Assembly: GCA_036745875.1 (NCBI GenBank)
Contig: DAIOFH010000001.1
Coordinates: 1-64,000 of the forward strand
Length of the DNA: 64,000 nucleotides
Direction: 5' to 3'
From: DAIOFH01 sp036745875
GTDB lineage: Bacteria > Planctomycetota > SZUA-567
The notes below the pieces were generated by a model, which was given only the letters and a program-made list of their open reading frames with translations, ran no database searches and was not told the DNA's origin. Positions 34,273 through 43,208 of this stretch are shown here, piece after piece. Numbering within the stretch: the stretch's first letter is position 1; each line of letters opens with the position of its first letter. Both the position numbers and the translations under genes were made by a program.

Positions 34273-35273
34273 GTTTTGACTTTACGAGCCATGCCCAGGT
34301 GGCGGAGGAAAAGTCGGAAGCGGGCGCGCCCGCTCCACTCTCGACTTTCGCCCTGGAGCTGTTGGATTCAAATCCTTTTTCCGGTTATGTCCTTGGCGAC
34401 TGCCTGGCATCGGACGAATACTCCGCCGTGTTCAAGGCGCAGGACAAGAATATGGACCGCACCGTCGCCCTCAAGGCGCTGCTTGCGAACCCGAAACGCG
34501 ATGATGCGGTGGAGACATTTTTTTCCCAGGCCGGATCCGTCGCCCGGGTCAGGCATCCGAGGTTGGCCAGGGGACTTGACGCGGGAAGAGGCGGCAGGGC
34601 GTTTTTCATGGCGCACGAGTTCGTGCGCGGCGAAAGCCTCGGGGCAAAACTGGCCAGGCGTCAGACCGGCCGCCTGACCGAGAAGGAATCCCTCGCTTTT
34701 GTCGCCGAGCTTGCCCAGACCCTGCAAGATCTGTTCGACGCCGGGCAGAACCACGGCGACCTGCGGCCCGAGAGGATATTGTTCGTCGACGGCGGGCAGT
34801 TGAAACTTCTAGGTCTCGGTTTTGCCTGGACGGTGAGCTGGGAGGACGATGCGGCGGCCTATGCCGTCAAGCCGGACTACCTGCCTCCGGAGCGCATAGC
34901 CGACGAACTCAACATCGACGTCAGGGGCGACCTCTACTCCCTTGGCGCATTGTGGTGGAAGGCGATACTGGCGGAACCGGTGTTCAAGGGGAACACGCCC
35001 GGGGAGACACTGGAAATGCACCTGCGGCAAAAGCCGCTGCCGCCCCGCGAACTCGACCCGCGGCTGTCTGCTGCTACCTCGCAGCTGATCCTGTGGCTTC
35101 TCGAGAAGGACCGTGACGCCAGGCCGAGGACGCCGAAGGAATTTTTGCGCAAGTTGTCGTCGCACCCGCTTCTTGAAAAGGAAGAGCCGGCGGCCGTTCC
35201 CGCTCCCGCCGGGGAGGCCGGCCCGGTTGGCGGCGCCGCGACGGACCAGGCGGAGCAGGCTGCCGAAGAATAA
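34269..35273 (+). CDS. bacterial Ser/Thr kinase-like protein, predicted pseudokinase
   Basis: 334-residue protein with a eukaryotic-type kinase fold but damaged chemistry. Kept: the VALKAL lysine (K69), the catalytic-loop Asp in HGDLRPERIL (D164), PPE, and DVRGDLYSLG. Lost: the glycine-rich loop (reads LASDEYSAV), the helix-C Glu (FFSQAG), the catalytic-loop Asn (Arg instead) and the DFG Asp (KLLGLGF; Gly182). ATP-dependent transfer is therefore unlikely. No membrane segment is seen; the C-terminus is Ala/Pro/Glu-rich and disordered. It overlaps xseB by 4 bases and is followed by a secreted protein gene. A scaffold or regulatory role is inferred. Confidence 0.82.
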   Translation: MSFDFTSHAQVAEEKSEAGAPAPLSTFALELLDSNPFSGYVLGDCLASDEYSAVFKAQDKNMDRTVALKALLANPKRDDAVETFFSQAGSVARVRHPRLARGLDAGRGGRAFFMAHEFVRGESLGAKLARRQTGRLTEKESLAFVAELAQTLQDLFDAGQNHGDLRPERILFVDGGQLKLLGLGFAWTVSWEDDAAAYAVKPDYLPPERIADELNIDVRGDLYSLGALWWKAILAEPVFKGNTPGETLEMHLRQKPLPPRELDPRLSAATSQLILWLLEKDRDARPRTPKEFLRKLSSHPLLEKEEPAAVPAPAGEAGPVGGAATDQAEQAAEE

Positions 35274-35310
35274 GAGAAAAGTACCAATCACCGGTGAAGG
35301 AGGGAACTCT

Positions 35311-36315
35311 ATGCGTCTGGTCATGACAACCGTGTTGGCCTTGTCCATGTTTGCCGCCGTTTGGGCGGGAGAGCAGGGGGCCCGTTCCATGTCCGGGCAG
35401 TTTTCCATCACTTCGGTGGAGGGGTGGCCGGGAAAACGCTATATCGACGGCGGTGTGGTGTTTGCCGAAGAGTTCGACGTCAACAGGGACGGCCAGGTCG
35501 ACCTGTGGCGCTTTTACCGCCGCGGCCTGTTGTCCTCGGAAGAACAGGACCTCAATTTCGACGGCCGGGTGGACCTTGTCACCCGTTGGGACCCGAAGGA
35601 TGCGCGGGTACAGCGCATGATCGGCCTCGCCAGGGACAGCCGCAACCGCGGCTCCAATGACCTGGAAATGGATTTCGACGGTCGCCGCTGGACGATAAGC
35701 GTCGACCGGAACGGCGACGGCATCGCCGACAGGATACTCATCGCCGAAGGGCCGAGGGATCTGTTCGAGCAGCTTGGCCTGAACCTCGAACTTCATCCCG
35801 ACATCATCGACCAGATTCCTTTCGACTATTGGATCGAATACCACTCCGACGACGCCTGCCTTGGCTATATCACCGACTACCGCCGCTATGCGCGCGGCAG
35901 GCAGACGCAATGGGGCGAATGGAACGGCCGCAAGGTCGTCTGGTACAAGATGAATGAACGCCGCCAGCCTCCACAGGTCGCAGCCGCGCCCCAGCCCGCC
36001 CAGCCGGCGACGACAACCGCGACCGCCCCGGCCTGGCCGGACGACCAGCAGGCAACATATGTCGCGCCGCAGGACCCGGCCATTTCATCTGGCGATACGT
36101 ACGCCGATCCCTACGGCGCCGTCACCGGCACAGACCCGTATGCCGGCCAGGCCGGGGGCGGAGTGTTCTATTATGGCGACGGGACGTTCGTCGACACGAC
36201 GCCGCCCCCCGCGTTCAGCGACCGCACGCGTTATGAAGGCCTCCCCCCCGGCGAATCCGCCGCGCGGTCGCTGCCTGCGCGCATGCGTCCTCCGGGTGTG
36301 GGACGGAACCGCTAA
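35311..36315 (+). CDS. secreted protein with EF-hand-like Asp loops
   Basis: 334-residue exported protein of unknown function. It has a signal peptide (MRLVMTTVLALSMFAAVWAG) and three Asp-rich calcium-loop-like motifs, DVNRDGQVDLW, DLNFDGRVDLV and DRNGDGIADR, within the first 160 residues. A folded middle (FDYWIEYHSDDACLGYITDY) is followed by a long Pro/Ala/Thr/Gly-rich tail. The strong AAGGAGGG site fixes ATG 35311; the open frame upstream to 35113 overlaps the pseudokinase. The Asp loops suggest calcium-dependent stability in the periplasm or on the surface. It is probably co-transcribed with xseB and the pseudokinase. Confidence 0.7.
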   Translation: MRLVMTTVLALSMFAAVWAGEQGARSMSGQFSITSVEGWPGKRYIDGGVVFAEEFDVNRDGQVDLWRFYRRGLLSSEEQDLNFDGRVDLVTRWDPKDARVQRMIGLARDSRNRGSNDLEMDFDGRRWTISVDRNGDGIADRILIAEGPRDLFEQLGLNLELHPDIIDQIPFDYWIEYHSDDACLGYITDYRRYARGRQTQWGEWNGRKVVWYKMNERRQPPQVAAAPQPAQPATTTATAPAWPDDQQATYVAPQDPAISSGDTYADPYGAVTGTDPYAGQAGGGVFYYGDGTFVDTTPPPAFSDRTRYEGLPPGESAARSLPARMRPPGVGRNR

Positions 36316-36317
36316 AA

Positions 36318-36455
36318 CATTTTAAGAAATTCTGTGATAATAGGAGCTAGACGGTGGAAGGAGCGTTGTGAGAGTTTGCCCGGCAGTTTGGGCAAAATCT
36401 CACGCAAGCGACTGGAGGCGGCTAACTCCTTATTATCACGAAAATTCTTAAAATG
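36318..36455. repeat. 138-bp imperfect palindrome before ppk
   Basis: The two halves (36318-36382 and 36391-36455) are imperfect reverse complements along about 65 bases. Outer ends read CATTTTAAGAAATTC and GAAAATTCTTAAAATG; next come GTGATAATAGGAG / CTCCTTATTATCAC; the centre is TTTGCCC / GGGCAAA. It begins 2 bases after the stop codon of the secreted protein and ends about 37 bases before the ppk start. It may be a MITE-like element or a long RNA hairpin. Confidence 0.85.
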
Positions 36456-36492
36456 CCTTAGTCGTCAATTTTTTTAACGGAGCGAATCGACC

Positions 36493-38676
36493 ATGAACAC
36501 GCCTCCAACCTTGGCTGATCCCGATGAATCGGGCCCGGCGCACTGGCTTAACCGGGATTTGTCGTGGCTCGCGTTCAACTACCGCGTGCTTGCCCAGGCG
36601 GAGGACATCAACCTGCCGCTTCTGGAGCGGGTGCGGTTCATCGCCATCGTCGCGTCGAACCTGGATGAATTTTTCATGGTGCGGATGGCCTATATTCGCA
36701 GGCAACTCACCTCCGGCGCGGCCAGCACCGGCCCGGACAACATGAAGCCGAGGCCGCTTCTCGAACGGGCCCGCGAAGAATCGCGGCAGCTTCTCACCAG
36801 GGCGAACCACTGCTGGTTCGAAGACCTGCAGCCAGCCTTGAAGGCGTCGGGGATAGAGCTTATCGAAGAGCAGGACGTCACCCCGGAGGACGTTTCCTAC
36901 CTCAACAACTATTTCATAGAGCAAATCCTTCCCGTTTTGACGCCGATGGTCGTCGACAGCACCCATCCGTTCCCGCTTCTGTCCAGTGGCGCCATTTACA
37001 TCCTCCTGCGTGTGGCGGCGAAGAAGGAACTGGACGAATCTTTCTTCGGCAAGGCCGACACCGTCCTCGTTCAGGTGCCGTCCGGCTTGAGCCGTTTTAT
37101 CCGTCTCCCGGACAAGGGCGGCATGACCCGCTTCATACTTCTCGAAGACACGATCATGCTCTTTGCCGGCGAATTGATGGTAGGCTACGACGTTCTTGAG
37201 GCCCATCCCTTCCGTATCACCAGGGACGCGGAGATCACCCTCGGCGACGAGCAGGACAACGACATAGTCCTCGCCATCCAGGAGGGCCTGAAGCGCAGCC
37301 GCTGGGGCGCTCCCGTCCGGCTCGCCGTCGGCAGCCGGGTTCCCGAGCGCGAAGCCCACTATTTATGCGAGAAGCTCGGACTGGACGAACAGGACGTGTT
37401 CCGCTCGACCGGCTTCCTCAATATGAAAAGCCTTTTCGAGCTTGTCGGTTCCGTCGACCGTCCCGACTTGCTGGAGCCGGCATGGCCGCCTCTCCAGCAT
37501 CCGGCTTTCGCCGGCGGCAGGGATTTGTTCGAGGCGATCGCGGCGAAGGACATCGTCATCAGCCTGCCGTACCAGTCGTTCGACCCGGTGACCCGCTTCA
37601 TCGAGGAGGCTGCGGACGATCCGGCCGTGATGGCCATCAAGATCACGCTGTACCGGGTCAGCGGCCAGAGCCCGCTCGTGCGGGCGCTTATCCGCGCAGC
37701 GGAACAGAAAAAGCAGGTTACCGCGCTGGTGGAACTCCGGGCGCGTTTCGACGAGGAGGCGAACATCACCTGGGCGCAGCGCCTGGACGCCGCGGGTGCG
37801 CACGTCGTCTACGGCGTCGTCGGCTACAAGACCCACTCCAAGGCTGCTTTGGTGATCCGCCGCGAGGAGGAGGGCATCCGCCGCTACTGCCACCTTTCGA
37901 CCGGCAATTACAACGACCGTACGGCCAGGGGCTATACGGACATCGGCCTGTTGACCGCCGATCCCGGCTTCGGTTCCGACATCTCGGCGTTTTTCAACGT
38001 TATCACCGGTTACAGCCTGCCGCCGGTATGGAATTACATTGAGATGGCCCCGACGGGGCTGCGTGCAAGGACTCTCGCCATGATCAGGCGGGAGGTGGAA
38101 AAGCACTCACCGGAAAACCCGGGCTACATCCGCGCGAAAATGAACGCCCTCATCGACCCGCAGATCATCCGCGAGCTTTACCGCGCCAGCCAGGGCGGCG
38201 TCAGGATCGACCTCCTGGTACGCGGCATGTGCCGCCTGCGCCCGGGGGTTCCCGGATTGTCCGAAAATATCCGCGTCCGCTCTATTGTCGACCGCTACCT
38301 CGAACATCCGCGCGTTTTCCAATACCATAACGGTGGCGACGAAGAGCTGTACCTCTCCTCCGCCGACTGGATGGAGCGGAACATGGACCGTCGTCTGGAA
38401 CTGCTGTTCCCGGTGCTGGACCCGGACTGCAGGAATGAAGTGCTGGCCATTCTCGACGCCGGATTCCGCGACAACGTCAGCGCCTGGTGCCTGCAGGAGG
38501 ACGGTTCGTACCGGCATATCATGCCCGCCCATCACGAGGAAATTTACCGCAGCCAGCAGAAATTGTACGACTTGGCGCAGAAGAAAAACCGTAAATCCCG
38601 CGATGAGAAGAAACGCACCGTCTTCTCCGCCCGCAACGCGGGCAGCAAGGTACGTCGCACCAAAAAAGAGCAGTAG
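36493..38676 (+). CDS. ppk: polyphosphate kinase 1
   Basis: Makes polyphosphate from ATP, reversibly. The 727-residue protein has all four PPK1 parts. The N-domain is LNRDLSWLAFNYRVLAQA and ASNLDEFFMVRMA; the head domain is DSTHPFPLLSSG. The catalytic domains contain the autophosphorylated His in GVVGYKTHSKAALVIR and CHLSTGNYNDRTARGYTDIG. The start at 36493 is the first ATG after the 138-bp palindrome, with ACGGAGCG upstream. The length is normal. Confidence 0.96.
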   Translation: MNTPPTLADPDESGPAHWLNRDLSWLAFNYRVLAQAEDINLPLLERVRFIAIVASNLDEFFMVRMAYIRRQLTSGAASTGPDNMKPRPLLERAREESRQLLTRANHCWFEDLQPALKASGIELIEEQDVTPEDVSYLNNYFIEQILPVLTPMVVDSTHPFPLLSSGAIYILLRVAAKKELDESFFGKADTVLVQVPSGLSRFIRLPDKGGMTRFILLEDTIMLFAGELMVGYDVLEAHPFRITRDAEITLGDEQDNDIVLAIQEGLKRSRWGAPVRLAVGSRVPEREAHYLCEKLGLDEQDVFRSTGFLNMKSLFELVGSVDRPDLLEPAWPPLQHPAFAGGRDLFEAIAAKDIVISLPYQSFDPVTRFIEEAADDPAVMAIKITLYRVSGQSPLVRALIRAAEQKKQVTALVELRARFDEEANITWAQRLDAAGAHVVYGVVGYKTHSKAALVIRREEEGIRRYCHLSTGNYNDRTARGYTDIGLLTADPGFGSDISAFFNVITGYSLPPVWNYIEMAPTGLRARTLAMIRREVEKHSPENPGYIRAKMNALIDPQIIRELYRASQGGVRIDLLVRGMCRLRPGVPGLSENIRVRSIVDRYLEHPRVFQYHNGGDEELYLSSADWMERNMDRRLELLFPVLDPDCRNEVLAILDAGFRDNVSAWCLQEDGSYRHIMPAHHEEIYRSQQKLYDLAQKKNRKSRDEKKRTVFSARNAGSKVRRTKKEQ

Positions 38677-38954
38677 TTTTGTTGTGGAGGGATACAAAAA
38701 GGCCGATGTTTGATTCGCCGCGAATAGAGAACAAAGGCTTTATCTTGTTTTCCCGCATGCAAAGACGCTGGACATAATTCCGAAAATCATTAGAATTGCC
38801 GGTTTGGGCAAACGATCAAGGTTGAGGGCGAGATGCCTCTACCGAGGTGTTGTTATGCTCATTTCAGGTATATTTTCAGGTTCCGGCCAAGCAAGCGTCC
38901 ATTGTCCGCAGCGAACGCGCACGGGCGGAGAGTACACATTCAGAGGAGAAGGAT
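38677..38954. other. intergenic region between ppk and rhaB
   Basis: 278 bases with no supported gene. An open frame runs through into rhaB, but rhaB homology starts at 38955. No clear terminator, promoter or repeat was identified. A short TTTGCCG..GGGCAAA-like dyad is present near 38798-38815. Confidence 0.4.
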
Positions 38955-40433
38955 ATGTCGCAGGCCAAGCGTTATGTAGCGTTGGATTTCGGTGCCAGCA
39001 GCGGCAGGGCCATTGCCGCCGCCTTCGACGGCAAGACAATGGACCTGGAAATCCTGCACCGATTCACGACCGACTCCACAACCATGCTCGGTACCCTTTA
39101 CTGGGATTTTCCCTCCTTTATGCGTAACGCCAAGATCGGGCTTCAGGCATACAGCGCGAAATACGGCGCAAAACTGGACGGCATAGCCTGCGATTCCTGG
39201 GGCGTAGACTTCGGCCTTCTGGACAAGACCGGCCACCTTCTCGCCAACCCCGTCCACTACCGCGACAGCCGCACCAACGGCATCCCGGAAAAACTCCATT
39301 CCGTCGTGTCCGCCCGCACCATCTACCAGCGCACCGGCATCCAGATCATGGCCATCAACACCATCTACCAGCTCTACAGCATGGTGCTACAGAACAGCCC
39401 GCTTCTGGACAAGGCCGTGTCCATGCTCCTTATGGCGGACCTGATTTCCTACTTCCTCTCCGGCACGCCGGTGCAGGAATACACCATGGCGACGACATCC
39501 GAGATGTACGACGCCGAAAAGATGGATTGGTCCAGGGATACCCTCCTCACCGCCAAGATTCCTCCGGGAATGATGCCGGAAATCGTCGCGCCCGGCACGG
39601 TCGTCGGTCCGCTCCTCGACCACGTTGGCGCGGAGTGTGGCCTCGGCCCCACGCCCGTGATCGCGCCCGGCAGCCATGATACCGCGAGCGCCATGGCCGC
39701 CATCCCCGCCATCGGGGACGACTGGATATGCATTTCCTCCGGCACCTGGAGCCTCATGGGCACGGAGCTGACGAGCCCCATCATCAACGACGCCACCTAT
39801 GCCAGGAATTTCACCAATGAAGGCGGCGTCGACGGCACCATCCGCTTTCTCAAGAACATCACGGGCATGTGGATGATCGAGGAATGCCGCCGCGTCTGGT
39901 CGAAGGGCGAGGGCGACCTCGACTACACGAGCCTGTTCACTGCGGCGGAAAAGGTCGAGCCGTTCAAGCGCATCATCAACCCGAACGACGAACGTTTCGT
40001 CGCGCCGGGCGGCATGCCCGACCGCATCAACGAAGCGCTACGGGAATCAGGGCAACCGGAAGCGAAGGAACATGCCGAATTCATCCGCCTCTGCCTGGAA
40101 AGCCTGGCTCTCGCCTATCGCCAGACAGCCAATACCCTGACGGAACTCACCGGCAAGAGGTTCAGCGCCCTCCACATCGTCGGCGGCGGCTCGCAGAACA
40201 ACATGCTCAACCAAATGGCGGCGGATGCGACCGGTTTGGTGGTGAAGGCAGGCCCCGTGGAAGCGACCGCACTCGGCAACTCGCTTATGCAGGCGCTGGC
40301 GCTTGGCGACGTCGGCTCCCTCGCAGAGGCGCGCGAGGTGGTGAGGAATTCCGTGGAGGTGAGGACATTCGAACCGTCCGGCGACAAGGCGCGCTGGGAC
40401 GAAGCGTATGAGAGGTTTTTGAAACTGCTATGA
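38955..40433 (+). CDS. rhaB: rhamnulokinase
   Basis: Phosphorylates L-rhamnulose at C1 in rhamnose breakdown. FGGY-family kinase of 492 residues. The N-domain ATP motif is ALDFGASSGRAIAAAF; other family marks are CDSWGVDFGLLD, HYRDSRTNGIPE, IAPGSHDTASAM, ISSGTWSLMG and HIVGGGSQNNMLNQMAADAT. ATG 38955 has GAGGAGAAGG upstream; the frame open back to 38847 is rejected. Isomerase and aldolase genes are not next to it. Its stop overlaps the next start by 4 bases (ATGA). A related sugar kinase is possible but less likely. Confidence 0.9.
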   Translation: MSQAKRYVALDFGASSGRAIAAAFDGKTMDLEILHRFTTDSTTMLGTLYWDFPSFMRNAKIGLQAYSAKYGAKLDGIACDSWGVDFGLLDKTGHLLANPVHYRDSRTNGIPEKLHSVVSARTIYQRTGIQIMAINTIYQLYSMVLQNSPLLDKAVSMLLMADLISYFLSGTPVQEYTMATTSEMYDAEKMDWSRDTLLTAKIPPGMMPEIVAPGTVVGPLLDHVGAECGLGPTPVIAPGSHDTASAMAAIPAIGDDWICISSGTWSLMGTELTSPIINDATYARNFTNEGGVDGTIRFLKNITGMWMIEECRRVWSKGEGDLDYTSLFTAAEKVEPFKRIINPNDERFVAPGGMPDRINEALRESGQPEAKEHAEFIRLCLESLALAYRQTANTLTELTGKRFSALHIVGGGSQNNMLNQMAADATGLVVKAGPVEATALGNSLMQALALGDVGSLAEAREVVRNSVEVRTFEPSGDKARWDEAYERFLKLL

Positions 40434-40987
40434 GCGCTTCAATCTGGAACGGCAAATCCGTGCTTCTCGGCGTGACCGGCGGCGTGGCGATTTACAAAGC
40501 GGTCGACATGGCCAGCAAACTGACGCAGCAGGGCGCGGAGGTCGACGTCGTCATGACCGACGGCGCCATGGAGTTTGTGAAGCCCCTTCTTTTCGCCGCC
40601 GTCACCCGGCGGGAAGTCTACCACAACCAATGGGAGGCGGTTCGCAGTCCCGAGCATATCGCCCTCGCCCAGCGGCCGGACATTGTCGTCATCGCCCCTG
40701 CGACGGCCAACACCATAGCCAAGATGGCCCACGGCATCGCCGACAACCTTCTCACTTCGGTGCTGGTCGCCACCCGCAAACCTGTCCTGGTCGCTCCCGC
40801 CATGAATACCGGCATGTGGGAATCCCCATCGGTCGGTGACAATATGGCTGTTTTGCGAAAACGCAATATCGGTATAGTCGGACCCGAGTCCGGATACCTG
40901 GCCTGCGGCGACGTCGGTTCCGGCCGGATGTCCGCTCCCGCCGCCATCATCGCCGCAATGGAATCGCTCCTTGAAACGGCATCGTAA
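40430..40987 (+). CDS. stand-alone phosphopantothenoylcysteine decarboxylase-like flavoprotein
   Basis: 185-residue HFCD flavoprotein matching only the CoaC half of bacterial CoaBC. Key features are GVTGGVAIYKAVDMAS (FMN site), the active His in SPEHIALA, the substrate motif PAMNTGMW and the active Cys in GYLACGDVGSGRM. The CoaB synthetase half (normally fused behind it) is absent, and the next gene is thiE. It may work in coenzyme A synthesis with a separate CoaB. It overlaps rhaB by 4 bases. Confidence 0.86.
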   Translation: MSASIWNGKSVLLGVTGGVAIYKAVDMASKLTQQGAEVDVVMTDGAMEFVKPLLFAAVTRREVYHNQWEAVRSPEHIALAQRPDIVVIAPATANTIAKMAHGIADNLLTSVLVATRKPVLVAPAMNTGMWESPSVGDNMAVLRKRNIGIVGPESGYLACGDVGSGRMSAPAAIIAAMESLLETAS

Positions 40988-40999
40988 ATAGGACCACGA

Positions 41000-42058
41000 A
41001 TGAACCCCGTATACAGAATTTATGACGCCAACCTGAACCGCGCAGGCGAGGCCCTGAGGACGCTTGAGGAATACGCCCGTTTCGTCGCCAATTCCCCGGC
41101 CTGGTCGGAGCGGCTGAAATGCGCCCGCCACAAGCTGGCGCGTCTCAGGGTCGAAATGGAAAAGGCCCTTCCCGACTTGCCCAATCTCGCAGCCGCCAGG
41201 GATATCGATGGCGACGTGGGGGCGAGCCTCAAGACGGAAGGCGAAAAAACGCGCTCCGACGTGAAATCCGTCGCCGTCGCCGCCTTGCGCCGCGCCACGG
41301 AGGCCCTTAGGGTCTTGTCCGAATACGCGAAAATGGAGCACTCCGTCCTGGCGGACGAGTTTGAAAAGCTGCGCTACGACCTGTACAGCATCGAACCTCT
41401 GATCCTCTCCTCCAATTCATTGCGGGAAAAGCTTGCCAAGGCGCGGCTTTATGTTCTCGTCACCACCCGCCTTTCCAGCGCCGACCCGAAGACCGTGACC
41501 CGCGAGGCGATTGCCGGCGGCGCGGACGTCATCCAGATGCGGGAAAAGGACATGGAGGACGGGGAGTTCTATGCGCTTGCCGCCGCGCTCGCCGAAATCT
41601 GCCGCCAGTCGGGGACGATTTTCCTCATCAACGACCGCCCGCATATCGCCAGCCTGGTGGATGCCTCGGGAATTCATGGCGGGCAGGGGGATTTGCCGGT
41701 CAATCTGGTGCGGCGCATCATCGGCTATGACAAGATTGTCGGCCGCTCGACTTCCGCTCCGGAGTTTGCGGCAAAGGCCCTTGTCGACGGCGCGGATTAT
41801 ATCGGGGTCGGTCCCGTATACGAGACAAACACCAAGGTCCACCGCGCGGCGGTCGGCCTGGAATATGTCTCCTGGGCGGCTGAGTGGGGAAAGCTGCCGT
41901 TTTTCGCCATCGGTTCCGTGAACAGAAACACCATAGAAAGCGTCCTTGACGCCGGGGCGAAAGGCGTCGCCATTTGCACGGCCATCACCAAGGCGCAGGA
42001 TATAGCCGCCGAAGCGGCATGGTTCAGGCAGCGCATCGACGCGCGTTTTGAAAAATGA
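41000..42058 (+). CDS. thiE: ThiD2-ThiE fusion: thiamine-phosphate synthase
   Basis: 352-residue two-part protein. The N-terminal ~135 residues match the ThiD2-type domain (YRIYDANLNRAGEALRTLEE; RRATEALRVLSEYAK). The rest is the ThiE barrel, which joins the pyrimidine and thiazole precursors to give thiamine phosphate: ADVIQMREKDMEDGEFY, FLINDRPHIA, GIHGGQGDLP, GRSTSAPEFAA, DYIGVGPVYETNTK and FFAIGSVNRNT. It lies 12 bases after the flavoprotein gene. No TPP riboswitch was found upstream. Confidence 0.93.
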   Translation: MNPVYRIYDANLNRAGEALRTLEEYARFVANSPAWSERLKCARHKLARLRVEMEKALPDLPNLAAARDIDGDVGASLKTEGEKTRSDVKSVAVAALRRATEALRVLSEYAKMEHSVLADEFEKLRYDLYSIEPLILSSNSLREKLAKARLYVLVTTRLSSADPKTVTREAIAGGADVIQMREKDMEDGEFYALAAALAEICRQSGTIFLINDRPHIASLVDASGIHGGQGDLPVNLVRRIIGYDKIVGRSTSAPEFAAKALVDGADYIGVGPVYETNTKVHRAAVGLEYVSWAAEWGKLPFFAIGSVNRNTIESVLDAGAKGVAICTAITKAQDIAAEAAWFRQRIDARFEK

Positions 42059-42074
42059 TGAAAAGGATTTTTGC

Positions 42075-43157
42075 ATGAGTTTTACTTGTGGCATTGTCGG
42101 CTTGCCCGGCGTCGGGAAAACAGCCATCTTTAACGCCATCACCGCCGCGGGCGCTGCCGGATTCGGCAAGGACGAGGCGAACCGCGCCATCGTGACCGTT
42201 CCTGACAGTCGTATTGAACCGCTCGTCAAGATGTACAACGCCCCCAAGACCGTTCCCGCCCAGATGGAAGTCGTCGACATCCCGGGCCTCAAGTCCGGCT
42301 CGACCGCATCCGGCGGACGCGGTTCGAAGCTTCTCGGCCATATCAAGGACGTGGACGCGATCATCCATGTGGTGCGCTGCTTCGACGACGACAGCCTGCC
42401 GCACGAATACGACACGATCGATCCGGCCAGGGACGTCGAAACGATTGACCTGGAAATGATCGTCGCAGACGCCCAGACCGTCCAGAACAAGATCGACCGC
42501 ATTGCCAAAAAAGCCAAGTCCGGCGACGCCGACGCCAAGAGGGACCTGGCCGGCTGCGAAGCGGTCAAGGCCGGATTGGATGCGGGGACTCCGGCAAGGA
42601 AGCTCGGACTTGCCGAGCGCGACCTCCAGTCGGTCTTCGACTGCAACCTCGTTTCCTTGAAGCCGGTGATGTATGTGGCCAACCTGAAAACCCCCGCCGA
42701 TGCGGAGAACAAATACGTCCAGGCGCTCAGGGATGTGGCTGCCGGGGAAAACTCCGAAGTCGTCACTGTCTGCGGCCGCGACGAAGCCGACATCGCCCAG
42801 CTCGATCCGGACGATCAGGCGACCTTCCTGGCGGAACTCGGCCTCGAGGAGTCGTCGATGGAGCGTTTGATCCGGGCCGCCTACCGCACCCTCGGGCTTG
42901 TCAACTTCATTACCGCCGGTCCCAAGGAAGTGCATATCTGGACCTGCTCCGCCGGTTCAAAAGCGCCGCAGGCGGCGGGAAAAATCCATACCGACATGGA
43001 GAAAGGTTTTATCCGGATGGAAGTCATGACCTACGATGACTTGATCGCGCTCGGCTCAGAGGCGGAGGTCTCGAAGGCCGGGAAACTGCGCGTCGAAGGC
43101 AAGGATTACGTGGTGCAGGATGGCGATATCGTCGTCATTCGCTTCAACAAGTCGTAA
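42075..43157 (+). CDS. ychF: redox-regulated ATPase YchF
   Basis: Universally conserved Obg-family P-loop protein of 360 residues, associated with ribosomes and stress. P-loop GLPGVGKTAIFNA, G3 DIPGLKSG, and NLKT in place of NKxD, which is why this family prefers ATP. The C-terminal TGS domain ends YVVQDGDIVVIRFN. ATG 42075 with AAGG upstream is used; the earlier in-frame ATG at 42048 overlaps thiE. Confidence 0.95.
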   Translation: MSFTCGIVGLPGVGKTAIFNAITAAGAAGFGKDEANRAIVTVPDSRIEPLVKMYNAPKTVPAQMEVVDIPGLKSGSTASGGRGSKLLGHIKDVDAIIHVVRCFDDDSLPHEYDTIDPARDVETIDLEMIVADAQTVQNKIDRIAKKAKSGDADAKRDLAGCEAVKAGLDAGTPARKLGLAERDLQSVFDCNLVSLKPVMYVANLKTPADAENKYVQALRDVAAGENSEVVTVCGRDEADIAQLDPDDQATFLAELGLEESSMERLIRAAYRTLGLVNFITAGPKEVHIWTCSAGSKAPQAAGKIHTDMEKGFIRMEVMTYDDLIALGSEAEVSKAGKLRVEGKDYVVQDGDIVVIRFNKS

Positions 43158-43208
43158 ACAGGGAGTACCCGGGTGGGGATGTCTTCCACATGCTAAGGAG
43201 GAGCGCAA

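Noticed and set aside
40988..40999. TPP riboswitch before thiE
   Set aside because: Only 12 bases separate thiE from the preceding gene, and no THI-box pattern was seen.
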